A stretch of 64,000 nucleotides of DNA from Myoxocephalus aenaeus. Its lineage: Eukaryota; Chordata; Actinopteri; Perciformes; Cottidae. This document shows positions 1 through 12,191 of this stretch, in pieces (position 1 is the first letter of the stretch; the number at the start of each line of letters is the position of its first letter). Made by a program: the position numbers and the translations under genes. Below the pieces are notes generated by a model. That model was not told the origin of the DNA, did not search any database, and worked only from the letters and a program-made list of their open reading frames with translations. The DNA is taken from positions 962,501 to 1,026,500 of the forward strand of contig JBAMJR010000078.1 of assembly GCA_038501785.1 (NCBI GenBank), in the 5' to 3' direction.

Positions 1-178
1 AGTATGTCTCATAGCAAACTATTTCATGAAAAGGAAAAACAAGTCTCAGTATAGTCGATCATGAAAGTCATAAAAACGTTAAAGTACGTCAAACATAATC
101 ACAACAAGTCCCACTAGAGTCAGTGCAGTGTCTTAGTATGTCATAAAAGCTCATGCATACTACAACTTGCCTCATAGT
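1..178. other. Unique AT-rich flank
   Basis: Low-GC sequence with no open frame or splice signal that I can support. It leads directly into the 31-bp tandem array. Confidence 0.5.
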
Positions 179-1683
179 AATGTGTATTAAACACATGTTA
201 ACTCATATTAATGTGTATTAAACACATGTTAACTCATATTAATGTGTATTAAACACATATTAACTCATATTAATGTGTATTAAACACATGTTAACTCATA
301 TTAATGTGTATTAAACACATGTTAACTCATATTAATGTGTATTAAACACATGTTAACTCATATTAATGTGTATTAAACACATGTTAACTCATATTAATGT
401 GTATTAAACACATATTAACTCATATTAATGTGTATTAAACACATGTTAACTCATATTAATGTGTATTAAACACATATTAACTCATATTAATGTGTATTAA
501 ACACATATTAACTCATATTAATGTGTATTAAACACATGTTAACTCATATTAATGTGTATTAAACACATGTTAACTCATATTAATGTGTATTAAACACATA
601 TTAACTCATATTAATGTGTATTAAACACATGTTAACTCATATTAATGTGTATTAAACACATATTAACTCATATTAATGTGTATTAAACACATGTTAACTC
701 ATATTAATGTGTATTAAACACATGTTAACTCACATTAATGTGTATTAAACACATATTAACTCATATTAATGTGTATTAAACACATGTTAACTCATATTAA
801 TGTGTATTAAACACATGTTAACTCATATTAATGTGTATTAAACACATGTTAACTCACATTAATGTGTATTAAACACATGTTAACTCATATTAATGTGTAT
901 TAAACACATATTAACTCATATGAATGTGTATTAAACACATATTAACTCATATTAATGTGTATTAAACACATGTTAACTCATATTAATGTGTATTAAACAC
1001 ATATTAACTCATATTAATGTGTATTAAACACATGTTAACTCACATTAATGTGTATTAAACACATGTTAACTCATATTAATGTGTATTAAACACATGTTAA
1101 CTCACATTAATGTGTATTAAACACATATTAACTCACATTAATGTGTATTAAACACATGTTAACTCACATTAATGTGTATTAAACACATGTTAACTCATAT
1201 TAATGTGTATTAAACACATGTTAACTCATATTAATGTGTATTAAACACATATTAACTCACATTAATGTGTATTAAACACATGTTAACTCATATTAATGTG
1301 TATTAAACACATGTTAACTCATATTAATGTGTATTAAACACATGTTAACTCATATTAATGTGTATTAAACACATGTTAACTCATATCAATGTGTATTAAA
1401 CACATATTAACTCATATTAATGTGTATTAAACACATATTAACTCATATCAATGTGTATTAAACACATGTTAACTCATATCAATGTGTATTAAACACATAT
1501 TAACTCATATTAATGTGTATTAAACACATATTAACTCATATCAATGTGTATTAAACACATATTAACTCATATTAATGTGTATTAAACACATGTTAACTCA
1601 TATTAATGTGTATTAAACACATGTTAACTCATATTAATGTGTATTAAACACATATTAACTCATATTAATGTGTATTAAACACC
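179..1683. repeat. 31-bp AT-rich minisatellite, about 48 copies
   Basis: The 31-bp period is exact across about 1.5 kb. The core TGTGTATTAAACACA is nearly self-complementary, and most units also carry GTTAAC, a 6-bp palindrome. Variation is limited to a few sites: ACATGTTAAC versus ACATATTAAC, and CATATT versus CACATT or CATATC. Such low divergence suggests recent amplification or ongoing homogenisation. No reading frame is supported. Confidence 0.97.
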
Positions 1684-2507
1684 TCTGTCGTTGTGTTTTA
1701 ATGACCATGCAGGACTTGAGCTAAATGATGATGATGCAGATTAAATAAACTTGTTATTACTCATCAGGCGCTGTAATGAAATCCATATTATTTAAAATAT
1801 TACATATAAGAGCAGAATGTGTCAACAGCACATCTATGCCAGAATACACTTGAACAATGCAGTTCACCTTTGAGCCACCAGAGGGCGCCACATCACTATG
1901 AATACCATCAGAAGCTTCATGCTGTAGTTTGGCTCTAGATCACAGATTTCATTTGATTTAGTTCATTAAACATGGCGGCAGAATCCATCATATCAGCTAT
2001 GGATGAAATAATAAAATCAAAACCTTATTAAAAACCATAATGGACTTCTCAGCCACAAGTCTTCATATTCATAGATGTAAAATCTATTATTGCAGCTTTG
2101 ACTTCATCTTCTGCTCCGTTACAGCGTCAGGTCATCTGAAAGTGCAGACATATCTAATATTTCACAACTATGATGTCATCGCTTGTTAATGAACTATATC
2201 TCCGGTCACTTTAGGCAGCACTGTATGACCGGGAATGAACGAGGTACATTTATAATAATAACATGAATCTTCTTTATTCCTTTTTCATCTTAAGTTAAGA
2301 TAAGATAAGATAGAACTTTATTAAAAGAGTTATATTAAAGATTACAACAGAAGAATAGCAACAACAAAAACAATAGAATAAAAATGTACATATTTGAACA
2401 ATAAAATAACAATTAGTAAAGTAAATCATTAGAAAAGGCAAAATACAACAACAAAGATTAAACACAAGACTAAAAATACAAAGTATAAGAAGTGACACAT
2501 AACTCCC

Positions 2508-2611
<104 letters not shown>

Positions 2612-2844
2612 CCCATTTTATGGAAAGTCAAAGGGTAAGTCAAATATTGCTAAATTATTGTCTTTTTTACTATGATATTCATATATTCTCAGGAATTATA
2701 TATTTAGTTCTGAAGCATTTCAGTTATTTGTTTATTTAAATAATAGTCCTTTTATGAATGTCAATTCTAGTGGACACCAGGACAACATGAATGTATTTAA
2801 TGACTCAACATTGTTGTCAGAGACAGAACTCAAGCATAAAGGAT

Positions 2845-2932
2845 GAAGAAGAAGAAGAAGAAGAAGAAGAAGAAGAAGAAGAAGAAGAAGAAGAAGAAGA
2901 AGAAGAAGAAGAAGAAGAAGAAGAAGAAGAAG
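2845..2932. repeat. (GAA)n microsatellite
   Basis: About 29 GAA triplets with strict purine/pyrimidine strand asymmetry, a sequence type known to be able to form triplex (H-DNA). The poly-glutamate frame it creates is an artefact. Confidence 0.95.
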
Positions 2933-3630
2933 ATACAGTCCAATTCAATACTTTTTCAAGTACATTGACAACAAAGTATTTGAAGATTTAGCATTATTCA
3001 ATCGAAGATGAATTATTTAGTTTTATGATCAAGTTGAATGTATTATTGGTTTAATATCACTCTATAGACATCATTTGTTAGTTTTTTTATCTTCTATATT
3101 TGGCTGTCTTTTCATGGTCCTGTGGTCCGCTACAGTGGACATGCTGTAAAATAAAATAAATAAAATAATTTAAAAAAAGTCTAAATTGTAAGATGTTTTT
3201 ATTTTTTTACTCTAAATAGGTAGGAAATCACAAAAACAATGAATTTGGAAGACACTATTTCCCTCAGTTCCCAGGAGGTTAAATATCCACCGTAACACTG
3301 AGCATGACATCGAGAGGGAACGCATGTCAGTGAAAGGTGTGACGGCGTTAAGCGTTCAAACAGAGAGAATAAAGAGAAAGAGCTTCTTGTCTGGACCGAT
3401 CACCTGAACTCCCTGAAGGGTTCAACCTCTGATTCACGGAAGAAAGCGTTGGCTACCAGTGAACTAGTGACCCACCCTGCACCAGGAGACTGTCAGAAAG
3501 GGAATTGGTCTTCCTTTCACTAGTGTGTGAGTCAGATGGTTCAGTGACAGTCGGCCACACAATGGACTGGTTGTCAGCGCCTCCTCCCAGTGAAACCAGC
3601 CCCTCCCTGAGGCACCTGCCGGCTGCCAGC

Positions 3631-3706
3631 AGCATAAAAGCAGCGGCAGGTGAATGACTGGCAGCAGTTGGTGACAGAGCTACAGCTGAGTCAAGCAGCA
3701 TACAAT
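3631..3706 (+). promoter_or_regulatory. Putative promoter and non-coding first exon of the adaptor-like gene
   Basis: A TATA-like CATAAAAG lies at 3633-3640. About 65 bases downstream, CAT ACA AAT-type sequence ends at a consensus donor, GTGAGT at 3707. A matching acceptor (TTCTTGCAG) precedes the first coding exon at 3873. I infer a short 5'UTR exon starting near 3665. No transcript evidence is available. Confidence 0.4.
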
Positions 3707-3884
3707 GTGAGTAATGGATGTGTTTTTATTGTCTTTTTGAAAGGAGATATTCATCTGAGATGCTGGACATCATCAGATCCTTTCAGAAGAAATACATGTT
3801 AATATCCACGTATTCGACACCCTGCTGACGATGCAACCCTGTATTTCACTGACTCCTTTGCCGTTCTTGCAGATCCCCGGCACA

Positions 3885-4412
3885 ATGGCTCCAGTCGGGA
3901 TGGTCGGCACGCTGGGTTGGCTCTCGTCCCCCGAGGTGGGCATCATCTCCCTCGTCGTCTTCCTCGTCCTCGGCGTCACTCTCCTGGCCCTCTGCATGCG
4001 GTGTCAAAGGTGAGGGGAAGTGACTGTGTCGCACACCGTAGAACGTTAGCCGCCTGATCGCTCTCTTCCGTGTCCCTCAAAGGGAGCTGAGAGTTAAGAA
4101 CCGTGTCACCCGAAGGTGTGGTGACCAACGCTGACACCCCAAAACCCTCACACTGCGTCCGGCTGATTCACTCCGTCCCCCTCGCAGACGCAGGAAGGCT
4201 TTAATTGCTATTCATGGCTTTTCAGCAGCGCGGAGCCGAAGACTCGTCGGACTCGATGTGTGATCGTGTGATGGAGGGCGTTGGCTGTTTGAAGAGGAGG
4301 AAGCGGGGAAGTTTCTGTCAGGGATCATTTATTTCTTTGAGGGAGTTGAAGCCAAATGGGCTGGGCTTGGATCATTAACCTTCAACCGCTCTGAGGTTCG
4401 CAATGAGATCTT

Positions 4413-4481
<69 letters not shown>

Positions 4482-6840
4482 ACGCCCATTGCTGTGGTTG
4501 TCACATACCAGTGTATCTTCTGCAACCTGTTTCTGTGCATTCCTTTGCTGGTTTGTCACTCAGAGGAATGGAACAGGAATGGCGCCGCGGTGGGCGGGAA
4601 CCATAACCGTGAATTGTTTATGTAGTTAAAGAAAGGGCTGATTGAGTCAGGGCACGCGCGGCATGAAGGAATTCTTCGTTACATATCTGTTTCTCTTCGA
4701 CGACGTAGTCCTGTCCTTTGTCCACGCCTTTGGTCCTATCAGAGGAGGACAGTGGGTGCAGCGGGCCCAGAGGTGGGCATCGTCTCAGGGTGGCACGAGG
4801 CTATGAGGGGCTTGAGAGATCACAAGTTCAAGTGCTGGAAACTTTGTTGAAACGAATAAGACCGGTGATTAATACAGGGGAGCATTTTTTAGGAAATGCT
4901 ACCCTGAATTAATCCCTGTTTTCAAGTCCCTTGAGTGGGATTGAATCAAGTCCCAACCGAGACAAATCTTCGTTACGTCCAGGTTTGTCTCACCAAAGCA
5001 GGTTTCAGGTCAGCCAGAATAATACTGTACTGGATCATCAAGTTGAAGCAGGGCAGGAGGGGCTGAGGCCCAAAGACTGAGACCAGAGGACTGAGACTAG
5101 AGGGCTGAGGCCCAAAGACTGAGACCAGAGGACTGAGACCAGAGGACTGAGACCAGGGGACTGAGACCAGAGGACTGAGACTAGAGGACTGAGACCAGGG
5201 GACTGAGACTAGAGGACTGAGACTAGAGGACTGAGACCAGAGGACTGAGACTAGAGGACTGAGACCAGAGGACTGAGACTAGAGGACTGAGACCAGAGGA
5301 CTGAGACCAGAGGACTGAGACTAGAGGACTGAGACCAGAGGACTGAGACCAGAGGACTGAGACCAGAGGACTGAGACTAGAGGACTGAGACTAGAGGACT
5401 GAGACCAGAGGACTGAGACCAGAGGACTGAGACCAGAGGACTGAGACTAGAGGACTGAGACCAGAGGACTGAGACCAGAGGACTGAGACTAGAGGACTGA
5501 GACTAGAGGACTGAGACTAGAGGACTGAGACCAGAGGACTGAGACTAGAGGACTGAGACTAGAGGACTGAGACCAGAGGACTGAGACCAGAGGACTGAGA
5601 CTAGAGGACTGAGACCAGAGGACTGAGACCAGAGGACTGAGACCAGAGGACTGAGACCAGAGGACTGAGACTAGAGGACTGAGACTAGAGGACTGAGACT
5701 AGAGGACTGAGACTAGAGGACTGAGACCAGAGGACTGAGACTAGAGGACTGAGACTAGAGGACTGAGACCAGAGGACTGAGACCAGAGGACTGAGACCAG
5801 GGGACTGAGACCAGAGGACTGAGACTAGAGGACTGAGACTAGAGGACTGAGACTAGAGGACTGAGACCAGAGGACTGAGACTAGAGGACTGAGACTAGAG
5901 GACTGAGACTAGAGGACTGAGACTAGAGGACTGAGACCAGAGGACTGAGACTAGAGGACTGAGACTAGAGGACTGAGACCAGAGGACTGAGACCAGAGGA
6001 CTGAGACTAGAGGACTGAGACCAGAGGACTGAGACCAGAGGACTGAGACCAGAGGACTGAGACCAGAGGACTGAGACTAGAGGACTGAGACTAGAGGACT
6101 GAGACTAGAGGACTGAGACCAGAGGACTGAGACTAGAGGACTGAGACCAGAGGACTGAGACTAGAGGACTGAGACTAGAGGACTGAGACTAGAGGACTGA
6201 GACCAGAGGACTGAGACCAGAGGACTGAGACCAGAGGACTGAGACCAGAGGACTGAGACTAGAGGACTGAGACCAGAGGACTGAGACCAGAGGACTGAGA
6301 CCAGAGGACTGAGACCAGAGGACTGAGACCAGAGGACTGAGACCAGAGGACTGAGACTAGAGGACTGAGACTAGAGGACTGAGACCAGAGGACTGAGACC
6401 AGAGGACTGAGACCAGAGGACTGAGACCAGAGGACTGAGACCAGAGGACTGAGACTAGAGGACTGAGACCAGAGGACTGAGACCAGAGGACTGAGACCAG
6501 AGGACTGAGACTAGAGGACTGAGACTAGAGGACTGAGACCAGAGGACTGAGACTAGAGGACTGAGACTAGAGGACTGAGACCAGAGGACCTGGTGAACCA
6601 GGATGTTGTTAAGGATACAAACTCATAACGGGCAAACAGGTGACAGACGGACAGCGCTCTAAAGGTCTTGAGCCATCCTCCAAACCCACATATGTAAACA
6701 GAGCACCTTCGTCCCGTAACACACACGTGACCCATCATCATCGTCACTGATAGCCTCTCATTTGATCTTTTGTCATCCACAGGAAAACGGTCAACGCCTA
6801 CGACATGAACGGCGGCACAACGGTAACTGTTTCTCATCTT

Positions 6841-6884
<44 letters not shown>

Positions 6885-8078
6885 CACTTATTTCTGAGGT
6901 TGATCTCCAGAAGGAGGACATGGAGGCTGTGATGCTGAAGCCACTTCTGGCCTCATTAGATTCACTCCATGCAAACCCACGGGACTAAAGGAAACAGATT
7001 AGGCCATCGATTAAAATGTCTAATTACGTGAAACATTAGGAAGAATGTTTTCAGGCTGTTAAGACTGCATCATGGCCATTATTTCCTGTTTATGATTAGT
7101 GTCAGCTTGAACGAACAAACGTTTTGGGTATGACGTACGGAATCAGCAGTTACATATTCATATTGTGATTATGACACTTATATTTACTTCTAAAAGTTAT
7201 CCAACTGGAGAAACCCAGCTCAGATTTAACTGTCAACTATTTTACAGTGTAAGCTCCCAGCAGCACTAGCGAGAAAGTCATCGCCACTGACTTCCTCTAA
7301 AGCCGCTCGGCCAGAATGAGATAATTGGACGGGATAATTTCATCGATACCAGATTTATTTCTCTCACGGGTTTCTTCTTCTGTCAGAGCATTTGATTCAT
7401 TGATTGCTGTCAGGAATTTCAACAAAAAACAATATCAAAAACGCTTTTACAGAAGATTACCTACCCTGACTTTAAGATGTTTCAAATACACACAATAGGC
7501 TGTAACACAATATCATGCACACAGTCAAGCGCTGTCTGAGTATCGTTGTCTGACTCAGTATCGATAGCAGAGGAACAAAAAGGGCCAACCCTCCAGATCA
7601 GTGTGATGAGTCACCAGAAGCTACGAATGGTGGCGCTTCACGATGTGGAGCGCCCCACTCCGTTGTCCTCGACTTGAGGTGACACACCTGTACAGTTACA
7701 GGCGTGGCACGAGGAAACGGTTGTCACAGCCAATCTGCAATGACAACCAACCAAACAGCAAACAACCCTTGCTTTCTAGTCTTCATGCTAAGCTACGCTA
7801 ACCGACAGCTTCACATTTACCATATTTACCCTTTAACCTTTTCTGTCTGTCTCTTTGACAGACTGACGGAGGAGGAAAAGCCAACGGGACAAAGTCAGGA
7901 GTAGCTACCGGTGAGTTCTCTGTCGACGGAAAACGAAACGTTCAATCCAACGTTCACTCGTTCGTCACTTACAGTTGTTTATTTCTCATGGACGCTTCCA
8001 GACCCGGTGGCCGACTGGAGGGACCACAGCAACATGCCTCACTACACACTGGAGAGACCCCATGCTCAGGCCAGCTAA
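3885..8078 (+). CDS. Small single-pass membrane protein, PAG1/LIME1-like adaptor candidate (4 coding exons, 96 aa)
   Basis: Coding exons: 3885-4009 (exon from 3873), 6783-6822, 7862-7910 and 8002-8078. All junctions are GT-AG and phases join exactly (2, 0, 1) to a TAA stop. The start chosen is the first ATG after the acceptor. Residues about 1-18 are short and extracellular-like, and residues about 19-37 form one hydrophobic helix (VGIISLVVFLVLGVTLLAL). CMRC follows at once. A CxxC directly after a single membrane helix is the palmitoylation signature of raft adaptors such as LAT, NTAL, LIME and PAG. The tail is only about 55 residues and has two tyrosines (YDMN, YTLE), far fewer than in PAG1 or LIME1. 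The position upstream of znf395 in the same orientation mirrors PAG1-ZNF704 and LIME1-SLC2A4RG in human. The exon chain is well supported by splice phase; the family is an inference. It could be a shortened or lineage-specific adaptor, or an unrelated small membrane protein. Confidence 0.55.
4416..4480. repeat. (TG)n microsatellite
   Basis: About 32 uninterrupted TG units in the first coding intron of the adaptor-like gene. The cysteine/valine frames across it are artefacts. Confidence 0.97.
5076..6589. repeat. 15-bp minisatellite, about 100 copies
   Basis: The unit GAGGACTGAGACCAG repeats over 1.5 kb with almost no length change. Nearly all variation is one C/T site (GACCAG versus GACTAG), with a rare GGGG variant. 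The array lies inside the intron between the first two coding exons and ends about 190 bases before the 6783 acceptor. The diverged first units, GGCTGAGGCCCAAAGACTGAG, mark the older edge. Confidence 0.97.
6843..6880. repeat. (CT)n microsatellite
   Basis: About 18 CT units, starting about 20 bases downstream of the donor at 6823. Confidence 0.9.
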
Positions 8079-8083
8079 CCAGC

Positions 8084-8087
<4 letters not shown>

Positions 8088-8156
<69 letters not shown>
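8088..8156. repeat. (CA)n microsatellite
   Basis: About 34 CA units, starting 10 bases after the stop codon of the adaptor-like gene, so it would lie in the 3'UTR. Confidence 0.95.
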
Positions 8157-8159
<3 letters not shown>

Positions 8160-8604
8160 CCAAAGAAAGAAAGAAGATAGAAGCTCCGAATTTCTAAGGC
8201 AGAAAGCAGGAAAGCTGTTTTTTCCACACTTGACATTGTCCCCAATGGACAGATGGATGGACCAAAGAGACGGAGGGCAGGAGGGAGAGTCGTCCTCCTC
8301 CATGCCCTCCTCGTCTCCATCACATCAGGCTTCACTCAGCTGGACACACTCGTCAGGGAAGAAGCCCTTTTCTAAAGTCTCTCCTTCATGGATTCTGAAT
8401 TCTTCTGAGAAGAACTGTCTGTCTTCTCCTCTAAGTGTTTTAGCTTCATAAGAGTTTGGATTATGTTCATTTGTTGTTGTTGTTTTTACTTTTTTTGTTA
8501 GATTCTGAAATAGCTAAAGAGCTTTTTTTCCTGAGTAGAATGCAGTAGAACATTTTTAGGGACAGAAACCTTAAGGTTTAGCATAAGTCGTGTTTACAGA
8601 TTTT

Positions 8605-8846
8605 GGGAAATATGCTTATCGACTTTCTTTCTGAGAGTTACACGAGAAGATCGATACCGCTCTCACATGAGTCCGTTAAATGTGAAGCTACAGCTAAGAA
8701 ACTGTTAGCCCACCGCCTTCTTTTCCAGTCTTTATGCTAAGCTAAGCTAACAGTGCTGGCTGCAGCTTCGTATCGAACAAACAGGTGTAATGGTGGTATC
8801 AATTTTCTCCTCTAACTCTCAGCAAGAAGGAGACTAAACATGTTTC
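8605..8846. mobile_element. MITE-like element with imperfect terminal inverted repeats
   Basis: The left end GGGAAATATGCTTATC..TTTCTGAGAGTTA and the reverse complement of the right end (GGGAAACATG..CTTGCTGAGAGTTA) pair over roughly 36 bp. The interior contains GCTAAGCTAAGCTAAC, a motif common in percomorph interspersed repeats. A related fragment lies near 7780-7830. No open frame is present, so it is non-autonomous. Confidence 0.6.
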
Positions 8847-9101
8847 CTTTATTATAGTTGCCAGCCTTAATCAAACCACTGCATTACTGGTGAGTTCCTG
8901 ATTATGGGATGTATTCATATTCATGCCACTCCCTGGCAGCCCCTGGTTTCCACTCCTTGCATCCTGCATCCTTGCACCTGGCTTGAAGTTTGTAATCCAT
9001 CACATGGATTCATGTCAGGAATGTCAGGTTTCCCACCGTCTCTGTGTCATCGCAGTGACACAGAGAAACTCTGTGCAGCTGAACGGCGTTGGGCCTTCCT
9101 T

Positions 9102-9196
9102 CCGTGCCGCCGGCGCCCCGCAGCTCCCCCGCTCATCGGCCGGCGGACTCCTTACCGGCCGATGGGCGCGGGAGCCGCGGGGCGCCGGCGGCACGG
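9102..9196. repeat. GC-rich inverted repeat, about 42-bp arms
   Basis: Arms 9102-9143 and 9155-9196 pair almost completely around an 11-base centre. Weaker pairing (GAACGGCG with CGCCGTTC, then GTGCAG with CTGCAC) extends the foldback to roughly 9050-9230. It lies downstream of the adaptor-like gene, perhaps in its 3'UTR. The long frames that cross it on both strands follow from base composition. Confidence 0.85.
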
Positions 9197-9739
9197 GTCT
9201 CGCCGTTCTGGTGCCGTTCATCTGCACACACTGCGACGACGCAGAGCCGGCTGGAGATCGGTTAAAGTGGGTCAGGTACTGTTGGGAAACAAATGGAAAC
9301 CAGAGGCTGAGACAGGGAAAGCAATGCATCCACAACTGCTCGCTTACGGGATTGGTAATATAGGGGATGTGTGTCCATAAGTTGTAACTTTTGGTGAACT
9401 TTCATTCATCACATAAAAGGATAAACCTTACATTTGTATTCATTCTTTTTTGGGTTCCTGACGGGGACGCAGGTCTAGTCCACGCTGTACTAATGTGTAC
9501 TAATGTGTACTAATACCTGTGTTACTAACGTGCCTGCTGCTCGTGATACTCGTGGGTCTGTTTGTCCTGGACACAAAGACAGCCTAGAAGCCGTCCCTGT
9601 CCTTCCTGGGAGAGCTGGGAGCGGCACCGGGGAATTCAAAGTGAACCAAAGGTCAGCTCAGAGTCGGGTGGAGCCGTCCTTCTTGTCATACCAGTTTGTC
9701 GTACCATGCACTGCAAATATGGAGCTGCTGAACTGTCCT

Positions 9740-9745
9740 AATAAA
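9740..9745 (+). terminator. Candidate poly(A) signal of the adaptor-like gene
   Basis: AATAAA, followed by a mixed GC-rich stretch. It would give a 3'UTR of about 1.7 kb. No nearer canonical signal was seen after the stop at 8078. Confidence 0.35.
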
Positions 9746-11785
9746 GCACACCACGGGACACACGGACGGCCCTGAGTCTGCCTCCCTTGCCGTTTTCTAG
9801 GATGTCAAAGTCAAAATTGAAATAAATAAATCAACGTTTTTCTTTTTTTTCACCCCAAACTTTGACTTTGATTGATTAATATGAAGTGTTCGGGGTCTTA
9901 AAATGGCTGACGTTTTTTGTGATCCCTTGCCTTTTCCTCTAGCCCAGCCATTTTTCTCAAAGATTCCGGCATGGTTTGCATACCCATACTAAATACAGAA
10001 TATCTCCTCAACCACAAGGGCTATTTGAATTATTTCAAAAGGTATAATGTACAAAAAACACTTGTGAGACCAGTTAGGAGGTTCATATAGCAGTATATGT
10101 GTTACTGGTTTATTGGTTGATGATAGAACACAGGAAAGAAAACACTTACAGGATCTCTTTTTAATCATGCATATCATCACTTTTGTTTCTACTATAAAAT
10201 AGCACGATTTAAAAAAAAGTTTAAAAAAAAGTATTAGTAATTCATTTTGTGCACATTTCGTGTACCGTAGGTTTAGGTCAGCTGAAAGCAAAAATGCCCT
10301 AACTTTCTTCCTGGACCTTGAACGCCTCTGGTTCCACAACAGAGGGGCTCTGCTCAAGCAGATGCACCAAAACATACCAAGCAGGTATCGTTTCATAAGT
10401 AAGTCATATTTCAGTTTTTTGGCTGGAATGTGGTTGATAGCTTGCTGAGGCTTTGTCTCACAAGGGATTTGGCGGATTCCGTAGGTCGTAAGATTTCCAG
10501 CTTTTCTAGCTTGATGTGTGGCATCAAGCTAGGGATATGAAAATTGATATTTCTATAACTTGGGGAGCTCTCTCGAGTCACTTTCGAGTCCTCTCGAGTC
10601 ATATTTATGGTTTATGTTAATATTTATGGTTGAATTGTGTTATAAACATGTACAATGGATTTATATGCTCTTGTAAGGCTGTGCAGTTTTTTTTGCTATG
10701 TCACATCAGAGGCTCTGGTATCGGTTCATGGGCGTACGAGGACTTGGAGAGTGGGAAAGACCTCCTGATGAAGAATTCTGTCCCCAGTTTTGGGGGCACC
10801 TGGGGCTCATCAGGTGTGTCCAACAGGCACTTATATCATGCAAACTGATGACATTCCCATCAGGAACAGCTGTACTTTGTCTTTAGTGCTACTTAGCACA
10901 TGTTAGCATGCTAACATGCTAAACTAAGATGGTGGACATCAAAAGATTTTTACCTGCATCAGAACATTAGCAATGTCATGGTCTAGTTTCCACTGCATGG
11001 TACGACTCCCCTCTCTTGGAACTGTTCTTTTTGGGGGGTTTCACATGAGCATAAGTTGTGGGTACCTGCTACCTGGTACTGTTATTTTGGTTTGTGGGTG
11101 GAGTTAAAACGCTGCAGACCACTGATTAGCCCGAGAGAATCACACTTGGATCGTCGATGCATGACATCCTGCACAAACCCGGCATTTTTTAAAGAGCCGA
11201 GCGACCATCACTAGCAGGCCGCAACTTTTCTTCATTCACTCCCACCCAAAACGTCGGCCGCCAAAACCACGGAGAAGTAGGCCACGGACGAAAAGATCCA
11301 GCGAGAGAACACGCTGCGTCTGTGTCACGTTGAAGATGACCTCACGGTCAGAGCTATGGCGATCAGCTAAGAACCCCGCCTACGCTGAGAGCAGGCGCCA
11401 TTAATTCCGATGGAAGATATCTCATTTTGTAGTGACCTACAATGGTACTGGAGGCAACACCACCCATCTAAGCACTACTATTAAAACCATTATACCTATT
11501 GGACATGCATCACATTGCATGTTAATGTCTGATCGGAGCTCCCGCTGTGAAAAATCCTTATCTGTGTATTATTTCAATCCCAACGCGTTGCCAGAAGGCC
11601 TGACGGAAGCTTACATGGTGTCATTAATGTATGAAATATTCTGTCTGGTTTAGGAATCAGATTGGGACTAGGTCTCTCTCTGACTGTGTCGGCGCTCAGA
11701 CCCTAAAATCCCTGCTGACTGGATGTCTGGTGGAGAGGGTTGCAGACAGCCGGCACTAATCCGGTCTCTCGAACACACACAGAAA

Positions 11786-11791
<6 letters not shown>

Positions 11792-11848
<57 letters not shown>
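11792..11848. repeat. (CA)n microsatellite
   Basis: About 28 CA units preceded by a CTCTCT run. Confidence 0.95.
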
Positions 11849-12091
11849 TGGAAACACACATGCAAATTGTGTTTGATCTCCATGCAGGCATTTGATTGTG
11901 GGGGTTCATATATGCCGTGGTGTCAGCAGTTTTATTAGTTTTGAGCTATTGGATTAAAACAGTTCATGATGCATCAAAGGGTTTTCATCACTCATCTGTG
12001 TTTAAAAAAAAAAAAATACAATCATATAATATAGTTGTTTCACTGCATCAGATTAGCAGCATTACCCTGCACATATTCCTTTGTATATACC

Positions 12092-12156
<65 letters not shown>
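12092..12156. repeat. (TA)n microsatellite
   Basis: About 32 TA units immediately upstream of the duplicated segment at 12192. Confidence 0.95.
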
Positions 12157-12159
<3 letters not shown>

Positions 12160-12191
12160 CACTGTTATGGTATTTCTATCGGCACATGTTC

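Larger units (their letters stand above)
9746..12191. other. Intergenic DNA, repeat-rich
   Basis: No gene is supported. Around 10890-11420 the text (TTTCCACTGCATGGTAC, and TTAGCATGCTAACATGCTAA nearby) looks like a degraded teleost DNA transposon, but I could not define its ends. CA and TA microsatellites follow at 11792 and 12092. Confidence 0.45.

Noticed and set aside
179..1683. CRISPR-like regular array
   Set aside because: The 31-bp units are head to tail with no spacers, and the genome is a vertebrate's. It is a minisatellite.
2791..2991. Poly-glutamate frame
   Set aside because: A direct product of the GAA microsatellite.
3873..8078. Assigning the small membrane protein as LIME1 or PAG1 outright
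   Set aside because: The tail is too short and lacks the multiple tyrosine motifs. Membrane helix plus CxxC and synteny justify only a family-level suggestion.
8904..9380. Frames of 103-158 codons at 9.0-9.4 kb
   Set aside because: They cross the GC-rich inverted repeat, overlap on opposite strands, and show no domain or splice context.
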